From Maribacter sp. 1_MG-2023 (GTDB lineage: Bacteria; Bacteroidota; Bacteroidia; Flavobacteriales; Flavobacteriaceae): DNA of 64,000 nucleotides. Below, one piece after another: positions 1 to 8,803 of this stretch. Location of the stretch: assembly GCF_030547005.1 (NCBI RefSeq), contig NZ_JAUOPN010000003.1:1-64000 (forward strand). The letters run 5' to 3'. Numbering within the stretch: position 1 is the first letter of the stretch; every line of letters starts with the position of its first letter. A program made the position numbers and the translations under genes. The notes under the pieces are model-generated. The model had not been told where the DNA came from. It did no database searches and was given only the letters and a program-made list of their open reading frames with translations.

Positions 1-299
1 TTTTCATCGTGACAGTTTGAATTTAAAGTTAGTAAATTCGAATTATGAACTGTCCTATTTTTAGGGAAGCCTACATTTTTAGGGAAGCCTACAATAGAAC
101 TAAACTAGTTCAACAAATTAAAAAGCCTTTCTTATAATAGAATATTAAAAAATGTCTGATTTAGATTATTATAAAATTTGAAGTGCTATTCACTAGTAAT
201 AATATAAATCAGGCTCTTTTCCGACAGATAAGTTGATACAATAAACGCCAAAACATTCAAAGTTCTTAACTTTATAGTACTAACCACGAGAAGGGAGTT
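1..299. other. Non-coding start of window with an 18-bp tandem duplication
   Basis: No ORF of note lies in this AT-rich stretch. An 18-bp unit (ATTTTTAGGGAAGCCTAC) occurs twice back to back at 57-74 and 75-92. The last bases before the gene at 300 contain AAGGGAG, a plausible ribosome binding site. The upstream gene lies outside the window. Confidence 0.7.
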
Positions 300-1355
300 A
301 TGATAAAACATCATCTTAAAATTTTAGCGATACCTGTATTACTATTCATTTTCACAGGGTGCAAAGACAAAAAATCAAATACCAATACTACAGCAGATAC
401 TGAAGTAACTATTTTGGTAAAGAAAGAGAATTTTTTATCTGGCGGATTGGTCGAACCGATTTCTATTGTTAGCAGAGAACTCTCTGATGGTTCAACCGCA
501 GACTGTTATAAAATAGTTGTGACCTCAACCCCTACCGATCACGAAATGGGACCATGGTGCCCCGGTAATATTTCTGATGATGCTTCTGCTGGTGGTATCT
601 GGTTAGAAGGTGGTAAAGTCTATGATGTAGATGGCGAATTTGTAAAAAACCTTAGTACATTTTATGATGACGATACGTGGATGATGTACAATAGCGAAAC
701 TGGCGAAATTACCAAAACGAGTTCTAAGCAAGAATGTGAAGATGCTGCCAACCCTAATGTTGGCGAAGAATATGAGAATTTTTGTGTGGAATGCCTACCA
801 TCTTATATAGGTGATATTACGCACACCTATTACATACCTATTACTCCTAAAAAAGCGGCTAAACCATATGCCTTTTCAAACGGACCTGGTGGCGGACCAG
901 ATGATGGACATGAAAGACCAGGAGCACCACCAAATGGCGGACCAGAAGGTCATGGTGGACCAAATGGGAATTCTACAATGCCTTCTAATAGAGGTTTGGC
1001 ATTTAATGGTGTTATTTTTAACGCTCCCGCTCCCGTAGATGCTATTTTAGGTGCGTATACCTTAGCTCCTTTTGATGATGCTGGCGGACATATAAATTTA
1101 AACGAAGGATATCACTACCATGCTGCTACTGGTGTTTCTAAAAAAATTGAGCAGTCAGACAACCATGCTGCTATGATCGGTTATGCTTTTGATGGATATG
1201 GCATTTTCGGAAATACTGATGCAGAAGGTAAAGCCTATACTGACCTAGATGACTCTCGTGGTCATTATGATGAAATTAGAGGATATCATTATCATGTAGA
1301 TAATGCCGGTAACAATAATTTTATTGATGGCTTACGTGGTGAATATGCTTTGTAA
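300..1355 (+). CDS. YHYH-domain lipoprotein
   Basis: Predicted exported lipoprotein of 351 aa. The N-terminus is a hydrophobic signal peptide ending in a lipobox (FTGC, Cys21), so it should be anchored in a membrane and face the periplasm or outside. The C-terminal half carries two YHYH motifs (about residues 271-274 and 329-332) that define the YHYH protein family; the clustered His suggests metal binding, but no reaction is established to my knowledge. A Gly/Pro/His-rich low-complexity insert (about 194-222) precedes the domain. Six Cys lie in the N-terminal half after the lipobox. The start is supported by an AAGGGAG sequence just upstream. The 3' end overlaps the next gene by 11 nt, so the two are probably co-translated. 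Confidence 0.8.
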   Translation: MIKHHLKILAIPVLLFIFTGCKDKKSNTNTTADTEVTILVKKENFLSGGLVEPISIVSRELSDGSTADCYKIVVTSTPTDHEMGPWCPGNISDDASAGGIWLEGGKVYDVDGEFVKNLSTFYDDDTWMMYNSETGEITKTSSKQECEDAANPNVGEEYENFCVECLPSYIGDITHTYYIPITPKKAAKPYAFSNGPGGGPDDGHERPGAPPNGGPEGHGGPNGNSTMPSNRGLAFNGVIFNAPAPVDAILGAYTLAPFDDAGGHINLNEGYHYHAATGVSKKIEQSDNHAAMIGYAFDGYGIFGNTDAEGKAYTDLDDSRGHYDEIRGYHYHVDNAGNNNFIDGLRGEYAL

Positions 1356-1959
1356 AAACACTACTTTAAAAATTATATTTTTCAGTTTGCTATGGGTAAG
1401 TACTAGTGCATTAGCCCATAGTCCTGATTTTTATAATATCATTATTTCTAAAACTGAAAATGGACAAATTGTTTTACAACTAAACAGTTCATTGACAGCT
1501 TTTCAACAAGAGGTAAATTATGTTAATGGAGAAGGTGCTTATAAATCTCCCGAAGAATTTCAAGATTTAGTCCTTCAACTTTTTAAGTCTAGATTCTCTC
1601 TTATTCTTAACAACAATGACACACTTAGGTTCAAGAACTCTAAAGTGTTTTTAGGTCATGAAACCAAGATAGTTACCGAAATTATAGGTATTCCAAAAGA
1701 TATTAAATCCATTCATCTGAAAAATAAAATATTCAAAGGCCTACACAATAGTCAAACTGTTGTTATCTTTTTATTAGATGGATTTCCTAAAGATAAATTC
1801 ACTTTACAGCGCGATAATCAACACGAACTAAACCTTACATTAAAAGAAGGAAAATGGGAAGTGCCAATAGGCAAAAGAGATGATACACCCTTAAAGTATT
1901 TACCCTTTCTGATTACTTTAATAATTGGTGGTTTTCTACTTTTTGTTTCCAGAAAATAA
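1345..1959 (+). CDS. Exported protein of unknown function with C-terminal membrane anchor
   Basis: I chose the ATG at 1345, which overlaps the end of the YHYH gene by 11 nt, over the in-frame codon at 1303; from 1345 the protein starts with a clean signal peptide ending in SALAHS. The mature part (about 150 aa) looks beta-rich, and a single hydrophobic segment followed by a short basic tail (about residues 183-204) ends the protein. The layout (AH after cleavage, beta domain, membrane helix) resembles the periplasmic part of HupE/UreJ-like or DUF6702-like proteins, but the match is weak. Function unknown; the tight coupling to the YHYH lipoprotein suggests a shared role. Confidence 0.6.
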   Translation: MLCKNTTLKIIFFSLLWVSTSALAHSPDFYNIIISKTENGQIVLQLNSSLTAFQQEVNYVNGEGAYKSPEEFQDLVLQLFKSRFSLILNNNDTLRFKNSKVFLGHETKIVTEIIGIPKDIKSIHLKNKIFKGLHNSQTVVIFLLDGFPKDKFTLQRDNQHELNLTLKEGKWEVPIGKRDDTPLKYLPFLITLIIGGFLLFVSRK

Positions 1960-2183
1960 AATATCGTAAGAAAAAACCGAATACAGCAGTTTATATCGTT
2001 TTAGTAATCGTTATAATCGGTCTTATATTTCAATTTATGGAAATGAGAGTCTTTGGAGAGGATCCCATACCTGAAATTACCCAATATAATCAACTGTTTT
2101 TTTGGACCGGAATTCTTGTTTGGGCTCTTGGATATATGAAACAAGAAACTGTAAAAAAAAAGGATAGCGAAAATGACCTATGA
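1956..2183 (+). CDS. Small membrane ORF lacking a normal start codon
   Basis: An open frame directly after the preceding gene encodes a basic N-terminus (KYRKKKPNTA), one hydrophobic helix (about 18 residues), then a soluble part and a second hydrophobic stretch (FFWTGILVWALGY) with a charged tail. The composition looks like a real small membrane protein, but the first ATG in frame (2037) comes after the first helix. Initiation at ATA 1956 overlapping the upstream stop, or a frameshift joining it to the preceding gene, would explain it. It may also be a decayed gene. The Met-initiated form would be only 48 aa. Confidence 0.35.
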   Translation: MKYRKKKPNTAVYIVLVIVIIGLIFQFMEMRVFGEDPIPEITQYNQLFFWTGILVWALGYMKQETVKKKDSENDL

Positions 2184-2275
2184 ACTAAACAACAATCTAA
2201 CGGGTCTGCTTGCGTTGAACTACCACTATAAAACCAACAAACCTTTCGCTACCCTTTTTAAAAATATAAACTTCT

Positions 2276-2692
2276 TTATTTGAATAGACGAATTGAAGAT
2301 TCTTTCAAATTCAATTTAGCCGGTTGCGGAAATTCTGCATGAACTATCAATACATTTTCATGATGTTGCTCTAACTCACTCAACACCTTTCTGTTCAATA
2401 ATAAAATGGTTGAATGACCGTAATGGTCTAATTTATCAAGAATGGTTTTTCCGTTAAATTCACACACCCAATGTGTTTCTGACATATTTTCTTCGTAAAA
2501 CAACTCTAAAGTTGGCACTTGATAATAATCATGCTCACCAATACCTTCTAAATCAAAAACCACACGAAGTAATCCGCCTTCCAAAGAGGCTCCCTCACTA
2601 GAAATACCTAATTGTTCAAAAGACAATTTACCAGAAGTTGGTTCATTAAATTTTACTTTTATCTCTCCTTGATTTATCTCTACTTTGCTCAT
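2276..2692 (-). CDS. Conserved-looking hypothetical cytoplasmic protein
   Basis: A 138-aa acidic protein without signal peptide or membrane segment. I recognise no domain. It starts at ATG 2692; a promoter-like TAGCTTTG box lies 25 nt upstream on the same strand. It is separated from the upstream methyltransferase gene by about 80 bp, so it may have its own promoter. Codon use looks like that of its neighbours. Confidence 0.55.
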   Translation of the reverse strand: MSKVEINQGEIKVKFNEPTSGKLSFEQLGISSEGASLEGGLLRVVFDLEGIGEHDYYQVPTLELFYEENMSETHWVCEFNGKTILDKLDHYGHSTILLLNRKVLSELEQHHENVLIVHAEFPQPAKLNLKESSIRLFK

Positions 2693-2716
2693 CTACGTTT
2701 GTTTTTATGATATCAC

Positions 2717-2724
2717 CAAAGCTA
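2717..2724 (-). promoter_or_regulatory. Putative -7 promoter box (TAGCTTTG)
   Basis: On the minus strand this reads TAGCTTTG, an exact match to the Bacteroidota -7 consensus TAnnTTTG, 25 nt before the ATG at 2692. No convincing -33 TTTG is present at the expected distance, so confidence is limited. Confidence 0.4.
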
Positions 2725-2770
2725 GATAACAACGTAGATTAATACTATGACATTTATCAGGATTGACAAA

Positions 2771-3442
2771 TCAATACATCTTATATAATACAGTTACAAT
2801 AATACCATGTTCATCTACGACTTTTAAAAGTTCGCGTTGCTCTACAACTTTCAAATTAAATGGTGCCAACAAAAGATTGATACCACTTTGCTTTTTTAAA
2901 CGAGTACCTTGACCTGAGATAATATCTACATTAGGTGTAAAATCTTTATTAGGAAGATGTTCTGTTACTATTACATACTTGTAATTAACAAGCTTAGCCG
3001 CAACCTGCTTTACCTCATCATTAGAGATATGCTGTAAGACTTGACGAAGAATAGCACAATCTGTTTTAGGCAATGTGTCTTTAGCGATATCTAAACATTG
3101 AAATTCTAAATTCGTTACTATGTATTTTTCTCTGTTTCGTTCCATCAGTTCTGGAACAATATCTACAGCTATATAGTTCTTTGTGTACCGCACTAATTCT
3201 TTACCTACATTAAAATCTCCGCATCCTAAATCACATACTGAAATAGGGTTTTCAAAGGACGTTAAAAAAGCAATTAATGTATCGATATAAGGTTTTACAA
3301 TTTCTGGTTTATGAGAACCTTCACCAGAGTAAAAATCTGCAGTACCACTACCCCACAGTTTCTTCTCATAGACCTGCTGCATGGCATCTTTGGTAGGCCA
3401 TGGTTTTTTATTACGTATTGATTTATTATCTTTTTTATCCAC
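2771..3442 (-). CDS. Class I SAM-dependent methyltransferase
   Basis: Predicted cytoplasmic methyltransferase of 223 aa. Motif I (VCDLGCGDFNVG, about residues 69-80) and the acidic end of strand 2 (AVDIVPEL, Asp94) are the SAM-binding signature of the Rossmann-fold class; LRQVLQHI near 132-139 fits motif IV. The substrate is unknown. I place the start at GTG 3442, not at the in-frame GTG 3466, because AGGAG lies six bases before 3442 and the longer form would begin inside the 14-bp terminator stem of the upstream gene. The gene follows the DUF885 lipoprotein gene but the terminator between them argues for separate transcripts. Confidence 0.75.
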   Translation of the reverse strand: MDKKDNKSIRNKKPWPTKDAMQQVYEKKLWGSGTADFYSGEGSHKPEIVKPYIDTLIAFLTSFENPISVCDLGCGDFNVGKELVRYTKNYIAVDIVPELMERNREKYIVTNLEFQCLDIAKDTLPKTDCAILRQVLQHISNDEVKQVAAKLVNYKYVIVTEHLPNKDFTPNVDIISGQGTRLKKQSGINLLLAPFNLKVVEQRELLKVVDEHGIIVTVLYKMY

Positions 3443-3454
3443 CGGGACTCCTAT

Positions 3455-3493
3455 TAAAAAAAACACGCCATAAACATTCGTTTATGGCGTGTT
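3455..3493 (-). terminator. Rho-independent terminator of the DUF885 gene
   Basis: A perfect 14-bp stem (AACACGCCATAAAC at 3462-3475 with GTTTATGGCGTGTT at 3480-3493) and a 4-nt loop are followed on the minus strand by a run of T. It sits 28 nt after the stop of the DUF885 gene and right before the methyltransferase start. Confidence 0.9.
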
Positions 3494-3521
3494 AATATAC
3501 TTTAAAATAGATGAATTCTAA

Positions 3522-5324
3522 TTATTTCTGGGTTGCTATCCAAGCTTTTACCCTGCGCTCTAATAAATTTAAAGGTAAAGCACCGCCACCAAGAATAGTA
3601 TCATGAAAGCCCTTAATATCAAATTTATCGCCTAACTCGGTCTCCGCCATTCTACGCAATTCTTGAATTTTAAGCATTCCTATTTTATAAGAGGTTGCTT
3701 GCCCTGGCATTACCATATAACGCTGAACCTCTGCTACAATAGCACCTTGAGAGATAGAAGAATTCTCGATAAAATATTTGATTGCATCGGCTTCTGTCCA
3801 TCCTTTGGCATGTAAACCTGTATCTACTACCAAACGAATAGCCCTCCAAATTTCATTTACCAAACGACCAAAATCGTAATATGGATTCTGATATCCGCCC
3901 ATTTCTTTCGCCAATGCTTCTGAGTATAGACCCCAACCTTCGCTGTAGACACTAAAACCTGCCTGAGTTCTAAACTTAGGTACCGCCTCTAACTCTTGTG
4001 CTATAGAAATTTGCATGTGGTGCCCTGGGTTACCTTCATGATACGCAACACCTTCCATCGTAGTTTTCGGCATCGCATTCATATCAGATAAATGCACATA
4101 ATACGTGCCTTTTCTAGATCCATCTGGCGTACCTGCAGAATAATGCTGTGGCGCACCATCTTGCTCACGAAAAGCCTCTACCCTTTTTACCTGCAACTTT
4201 GCTTTTGGCAAAATACCAAAGTAGTCTGGTAACTTTTTCGTTAAATCATCTAAGTACTTTGTCGACTCATCTAAATACCCCTGTCTACCTTCGTCTGTAT
4301 TCGGGAAAAAGAATTGTGGGTCTGTATTTACAAACTTGAAAAAAGCATTTAAATCGCCATCAAAGCCTACCTTTTCTTTAATCGCCATCATCTCTCCCTT
4401 TATTCTTGCTACCTCGGCGAGCCCTATATCATGAATTTCGTCTGCAGTCATTCCGGTTGTTGTGAACACTTTTAGTCTATAGTTATAAAAGTCTTTTCCG
4501 TTCTCATGGCGGCTTACTCCCGTTGGGGTTTCTTCGGCGTTATATATTTCAGTTTCTAGCCAAGCTAAAAGCTTTTCATAAGAAGGTTTAAAATATTCCC
4601 TAAGTACCTGCTCTGATTGCTCTTTCAATGAAGCAGCTTCCTCTGCTGTTATTTTTTCGGATGCAACCAGCGCATCGATTTTACCAGACATATCATTTAA
4701 TAGCGGTGTACCATCGCTTAATGATTTGGTTTGAGCGATAACCGTGGTAAATGCAAATTTAGGAGGAAGATTACCTGCCGCAGCTTGATCTTTTGCTCTT
4801 TCCACCAATTGATCAATACCTCTAGATGCCTCTTTTACTCTAGAGATATAAGCGTTCATATCTGACAGACTATCGACCTTATGAAAATTGATCAAATAAC
4901 TTGGTAAACGTGTATGCATACCGCGCATTTGATCAAAAACGTAATCTAAATTCTCAAAAGTGGCACCTTCTTTTAATGTTTCGTATTGATAAACCCATAA
5001 ATCGTAAGACGTTTTATCGGCATCGTTTAGCTTATCGTAATCGAATTTCTCTTTTAATTCGTTGGTAGTTTCTGTATACCACGCCAACTCTTTCTCTTCA
5101 GCTGCCTTACTTAAATCATCAATTTTATCATATTGGTCTTTTCGACCTTGAGCGGTCAACCCTAACGGACTCATTTGTAACTTCTCTTCGTACTTATCAT
5201 CGAACCATTTGTTCAAGGCCACAGTTTGGTCTACCTCAACCTTTGGTTCTTCTTTACAAGAAGAAAGTAGCAGAAAAGCTATGGAAAAGCTTGTTGCAAT
5301 GCTCGTAGAAATAATTTTTTTCAT
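3522..5324 (-). CDS. DUF885 family lipoprotein, putative zinc metallopeptidase
   Basis: A 600-aa lipoprotein with signal peptide and lipobox ending at Cys23 (LLSSC). The rest matches the DUF885 family, a group of predicted peptidases. The probable metal site is YHEGNPGHH (His429, Glu430, His435, His436), the DUF885 variant of HExxH. Downstream sequence rich in Gly/Trp and the segment SEGWGLYSEALAKEMG agree with the family. Length is typical. It is probably periplasmic or outer-membrane-anchored and cleaves peptides, but the substrate is unknown. The gene stands alone, ended by a strong terminator. Confidence 0.85.
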   Translation of the reverse strand: MKKIISTSIATSFSIAFLLLSSCKEEPKVEVDQTVALNKWFDDKYEEKLQMSPLGLTAQGRKDQYDKIDDLSKAAEEKELAWYTETTNELKEKFDYDKLNDADKTSYDLWVYQYETLKEGATFENLDYVFDQMRGMHTRLPSYLINFHKVDSLSDMNAYISRVKEASRGIDQLVERAKDQAAAGNLPPKFAFTTVIAQTKSLSDGTPLLNDMSGKIDALVASEKITAEEAASLKEQSEQVLREYFKPSYEKLLAWLETEIYNAEETPTGVSRHENGKDFYNYRLKVFTTTGMTADEIHDIGLAEVARIKGEMMAIKEKVGFDGDLNAFFKFVNTDPQFFFPNTDEGRQGYLDESTKYLDDLTKKLPDYFGILPKAKLQVKRVEAFREQDGAPQHYSAGTPDGSRKGTYYVHLSDMNAMPKTTMEGVAYHEGNPGHHMQISIAQELEAVPKFRTQAGFSVYSEGWGLYSEALAKEMGGYQNPYYDFGRLVNEIWRAIRLVVDTGLHAKGWTEADAIKYFIENSSISQGAIVAEVQRYMVMPGQATSYKIGMLKIQELRRMAETELGDKFDIKGFHDTILGGGALPLNLLERRVKAWIATQK

Positions 5325-5597
5325 GATAATTGAATTTGGATTTAGTTTGTTATAATTCTGCCATTATAGTTTATAACTGATCAGCAGTCGTGGAAGAATT
5401 AAAGATACTGATTTTGATTATATACATTCTTCTTTTATGATTAACGCTTAAGGTTTTTTTACATCAAAGAATTCAACTATTTTTCTAGATTGTTTAAACT
5501 AACAATCTAGAATTACCTCTTTAAACTATAAAAACATATTTTCACTAACTTAAGATACTTATAAAAGCATAAAATTTACAATACTATAGTCTTATCA

Positions 5598-6143
5598 ATG
5601 GAACAAATAAAAATAATATTCTTTCTCTTAGCATCATTCTTTGGTATAGAAGAGAGTAAAATTGCAGCAGACAAAAACACGGTAACCGTTTACCCAAAAG
5701 ACCATAAAATAGAGATTGTTCAAGAACATCTTTTTACCATCATACAAACTGAAAAAGACACTGCTCTTACCTTGGCACAATGGGAGCAATTAGTAAATTG
5801 GAAAGAAAACAAACTACCATGGGCTAAAGAACTAGAAAACTTTACCAACAAAGATGTGACGATTGAAAATAACGAAGGGACTATAGCACCACGTATTTCT
5901 TTTAATTATACTGACGAAAATGATTTACGCGCCTTGGGTATTTGGTATGACAAAGAGAAAAATCAATATTCAATTAATAATGTACCAAGAGAGCATACCA
6001 CTAGCGAAAACGGTAAATTAGAAGGTAATTATTGGATTTTTGATGGAGGCAGTACATTTAGCTTTACTAATGAGGCTTTTGTTGACTTACCTAATGAGTA
6101 TAAAAAATTAAAACTTCCGATTACTGAAATCTCAAAGGACTAA
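5598..6143 (+). CDS. Hypothetical protein
   Basis: A 181-aa protein of unknown function with a short hydrophobic N-terminus that could be a signal peptide or anchor (IIFFLLASFFGI) but with no lipobox. The rest is polar and acidic with several Trp. It is followed after 10 nt by a SnoaL-like gene and then the ureohydrolase gene, so the three may form a transcript. I recognise no family. Confidence 0.5.
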   Translation: MEQIKIIFFLLASFFGIEESKIAADKNTVTVYPKDHKIEIVQEHLFTIIQTEKDTALTLAQWEQLVNWKENKLPWAKELENFTNKDVTIENNEGTIAPRISFNYTDENDLRALGIWYDKEKNQYSINNVPREHTTSENGKLEGNYWIFDGGSTFSFTNEAFVDLPNEYKKLKLPITEISKD

Positions 6144-6153
6144 ATTTCAAATT

Positions 6154-6531
6154 ATGGACTTACAGAAAAATAAAAAAAATGCCATTGCTTTTTACAAAAC
6201 AGCTTATTTAGGGCAACCAAAACTGGCTATAGAGAAATATGTAGGTAACGAATATATTCAGCACAACCCAGCAGTAGCGAACGGCACACAAGGCTTCATC
6301 GATTACTTTGAACGTATGCAAAAAGAATACCCACAGAAATCTATTGAATTTGTGCGCAGTATTGCAGAAGGTGACCTAGTCGCCTTACACACGCACCAAA
6401 CATGGCCTGGTAACGACCAATATATTACTATGGATTTTTTTAGGTTTGATGACAACGGTAAAATTTGCGAACACTGGGATTCTATTCAGCAAATACCCGA
6501 AAAGTCTGAGAACCCTAATACCATGTATTAA
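6154..6531 (+). CDS. SnoaL-like / NTF2-fold protein
   Basis: A 125-aa protein with the features of the SnoaL-like polyketide-cyclase group of the NTF2 superfamily: N-terminal helices (KKNAIAFYKTAY), the segment YIQHNPAVANGTQGFIDYF, then VALHTHQTWP and the closing FFRFDDNGKICEHWDSIQ. Members are small cone-shaped enzymes or ligand binders, mostly of unknown substrate. No signal peptide; cytoplasmic. It is placed between a hypothetical gene and the ureohydrolase gene. Confidence 0.75.
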   Translation: MDLQKNKKNAIAFYKTAYLGQPKLAIEKYVGNEYIQHNPAVANGTQGFIDYFERMQKEYPQKSIEFVRSIAEGDLVALHTHQTWPGNDQYITMDFFRFDDNGKICEHWDSIQQIPEKSENPNTMY

Positions 6532-6558
6532 TTTTAATATCAACTAACAGCAACACTC

Positions 6559-7341
6559 ATGCAAAACATAAATATTCAAGGTATAAACTGGGACGCCAAG
6601 TCCTCTTTTCAACAAGGTCCGGCGAAAGCTCCTAACTTAATCAGAAAAGCACTGTACAGCGATTCTATGAATCTATGTACCGAATTTGGGGTATCCATAG
6701 AAAATGATGCCATAACCGATAAAGGTGATTTTACCATAAATGAGTATTTTGATATTACAGACATTACCAGAAAGAATATTGAATCTGGCGCTAAACTACT
6801 TTCATTAGGCGGTGATCATTCGGTTACCTTCCCTATAATAAAAGCCTTTCATGAGCACTACCCAAAGCTAGATATCCTACATATTGATGCCCATGCAGAT
6901 CTGTACCATGACTATGAAGGCGACCCGTATTCTCACGCATGCCCCTTTGCACGCATTATGGAAAACGGTTTTGCAGTAAAACTGGTTCAAATTGGTATAA
7001 GAACTTTGAATCCGCATCAGGCTGCACAGGCAAAAAAGTACAATGTAGACGTTCATGAAATGCGAAACCTTGACCTAAATAACATTCCTAAATTTAAAAA
7101 CCCGTTGTATATAAGCTTAGACATGGATGGCTTTGACCCTGCCTTTGCTCCAGGGGTTTCTCATCACGAGCCAGGCGGACTCTCATCTCGTCAAGTTTTA
7201 GATTTAATTCATAGCATTGATACCGAAATAGTAGGTGCTGATATTGTAGAATATAACCCTGATCGCGATTTTCACGACATGACTGCTTATTTGGCTGCAA
7301 AAATGATGAAAGAACTTATTGGTAAAATGATGGAACGTTAA
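6559..7341 (+). CDS. Arginase/agmatinase family ureohydrolase
   Basis: A 260-aa binuclear Mn ureohydrolase. All metal ligands are present: GGDHS (His87), DAHAD (Asp110, His112, Asp114) and SLDMDGFDP (Asp188, Asp190). The following APGVSHHEPGG resembles the plant-type arginase/agmatinase branch, as does the N-terminal SSFQQGPAKAP. It would release urea from arginine or agmatine; the sequence does not decide which, and other guanidino substrates are possible. It lies 1.5 kb before the arginine biosynthesis cluster, on the same strand but separated by a glycosyltransferase gene. Confidence 0.85.
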   Translation: MQNINIQGINWDAKSSFQQGPAKAPNLIRKALYSDSMNLCTEFGVSIENDAITDKGDFTINEYFDITDITRKNIESGAKLLSLGGDHSVTFPIIKAFHEHYPKLDILHIDAHADLYHDYEGDPYSHACPFARIMENGFAVKLVQIGIRTLNPHQAAQAKKYNVDVHEMRNLDLNNIPKFKNPLYISLDMDGFDPAFAPGVSHHEPGGLSSRQVLDLIHSIDTEIVGADIVEYNPDRDFHDMTAYLAAKMMKELIGKMMER

Positions 7342-7395
7342 AACATATTTCAATAAAAACCATTAAATTGACCTGTTACTAAACCCAAACCCCTA

Positions 7396-8739
7396 ATGCC
7401 GTTTTCCTTTAAAAATTTTTTGAAACTCCATAAGGTTTCCTTGATATTGGCGGTATTGAGTTTTGTATTCTATTACACCTTTGCATATCACTTGCAGAGA
7501 ACAGATTTCATAAAGCTGCTTACACTCTTTGTTGCACTTTTCTTTTTCTGTTTTAAACTTATACAGTTCGAAAAGCTCAACTTTAGATTTCTACTGGGTA
7601 TAGGCGTAATTTTTAGGCTTATTTTTCTTTGTATAGAACCTAATCTATCTCAAGATTTTTATCGTTTTATTTGGGATGGTCACTTGGTATCTAGCGGTGC
7701 CAACCCCTATTTACACACACCAGATCAGTTAATGAAAAACATGGTATCTATGATACCAAATGCCAATACTCTTTATGAAGGTATGGGTAGTTTAAGTGCA
7801 CGCCATTATAGTAATTACCCACCTTTAAATCAGCTTCTATTTGCCCTTGCAGCGCTTATCGGCGGCAAAAGTATGTTCGGCTCGTTAGTAGTTATGAGGG
7901 CTATAATTATATTGGCCGATATTGGTATTTTTTATTTTGGCAGAAAGCTGCTGAAAAACTTGAACAGATCTCCGCATTTAATATTCTGGTATTTTTTAAA
8001 TCCGCTTGTAATTGTAGAGCTTACCGGCAACCTTCATTTCGAAGGTGTTATGCTATTTTTCTTTATTCTAGCTATGTTTCTTTTATCAATAGATAAATGG
8101 AAAACTGCAGGTATAGTTATAGCTTGTTCTATTTCAATAAAACTCGTACCCCTATTATTTTTACCACTTTTCTTTAAGTACTTAGGATGGAAAAAAAGCA
8201 TCATTTTCTATGCTATCATCGGCATAACCTCTATTGTTCTTTTTCTACCATTTGATACTCCAGAATTTATAGACAACTATTCTAAAACCCTGAAACTTTG
8301 GTTCTCTAATTTTGAATTCAATGCTAGCATCTATAATATCGCTAAAAAAACTGCCATACATTTTGAAGCAAAACCGTGGGAGTTTATTAAAGAATATGGC
8401 AAAATCACCCCGTTACTTACCATAGCCACCGTAGGGCTATTTACATTTTTACCAAAAAAATATGATCTAAACAGGGTACTCTGGTCAATGATGTGGGTAT
8501 TGACTATCTACTACTTTATGTCTACAACGGTGCACCCTTGGTACGCCATTTTTCTGGTATTACTTTCTATTTTTACCACGTATAGATACACTATCATTTG
8601 GTCTGCCGCTATTGTACTGAGCTACTTCGCTTATTCTCAGGCAGATTTTAAAGAAAACCTCTGGCTTCTTGCCATTGAGTATATTTCAGTGTACAGCTTC
8701 ATTATTTATGAAATTATTGCACATAATAACAAAAAATGA
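7396..8739 (+). CDS. Polytopic membrane glycosyltransferase (GT87/DUF2029-like)
   Basis: A 447-aa integral membrane protein with about ten hydrophobic helices. The loop after the second to third helix (QDFYRFIWDGHLVSSGANPY) is the signature of GT-C-fold mannosyl/glucosyltransferases that use lipid-linked sugar donors; the acidic residues there are the likely catalytic site. Family members build glycolipids or cell-surface glycans, and the acceptor here is unknown. No partner glycan genes are adjacent. Start at ATG 7396; 54 nt after the ureohydrolase. Confidence 0.75.
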   Translation: MPFSFKNFLKLHKVSLILAVLSFVFYYTFAYHLQRTDFIKLLTLFVALFFFCFKLIQFEKLNFRFLLGIGVIFRLIFLCIEPNLSQDFYRFIWDGHLVSSGANPYLHTPDQLMKNMVSMIPNANTLYEGMGSLSARHYSNYPPLNQLLFALAALIGGKSMFGSLVVMRAIIILADIGIFYFGRKLLKNLNRSPHLIFWYFLNPLVIVELTGNLHFEGVMLFFFILAMFLLSIDKWKTAGIVIACSISIKLVPLLFLPLFFKYLGWKKSIIFYAIIGITSIVLFLPFDTPEFIDNYSKTLKLWFSNFEFNASIYNIAKKTAIHFEAKPWEFIKEYGKITPLLTIATVGLFTFLPKKYDLNRVLWSMMWVLTIYYFMSTTVHPWYAIFLVLLSIFTTYRYTIIWSAAIVLSYFAYSQADFKENLWLLAIEYISVYSFIIYEIIAHNNKK

Positions 8740-8803
8740 AGTTTTTGTAAAAATTATACTATGTGTGATGTCAAATAAATATAATTTGTACATTTACCCC
8801 GTA

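Noticed and set aside
811-1038. Met-rich ORF in another frame of the YHYH gene
   Set aside because: Shadow of the Gly/Pro-rich insert of the real protein; its composition is an artefact of GGACCA-type repeats.
2173-2283. Small ORF of 36 codons starting MTYELNNN at the end of the small membrane frame
   Set aside because: It overlaps the converging gene's end, has no recognisable feature and looks like chance.
8669-8803. Longer N-terminal form of the Arg leader peptide
   Set aside because: It would overlap the glycosyltransferase gene; ATG 8804 gives a leader of normal size with the Arg run at its end.
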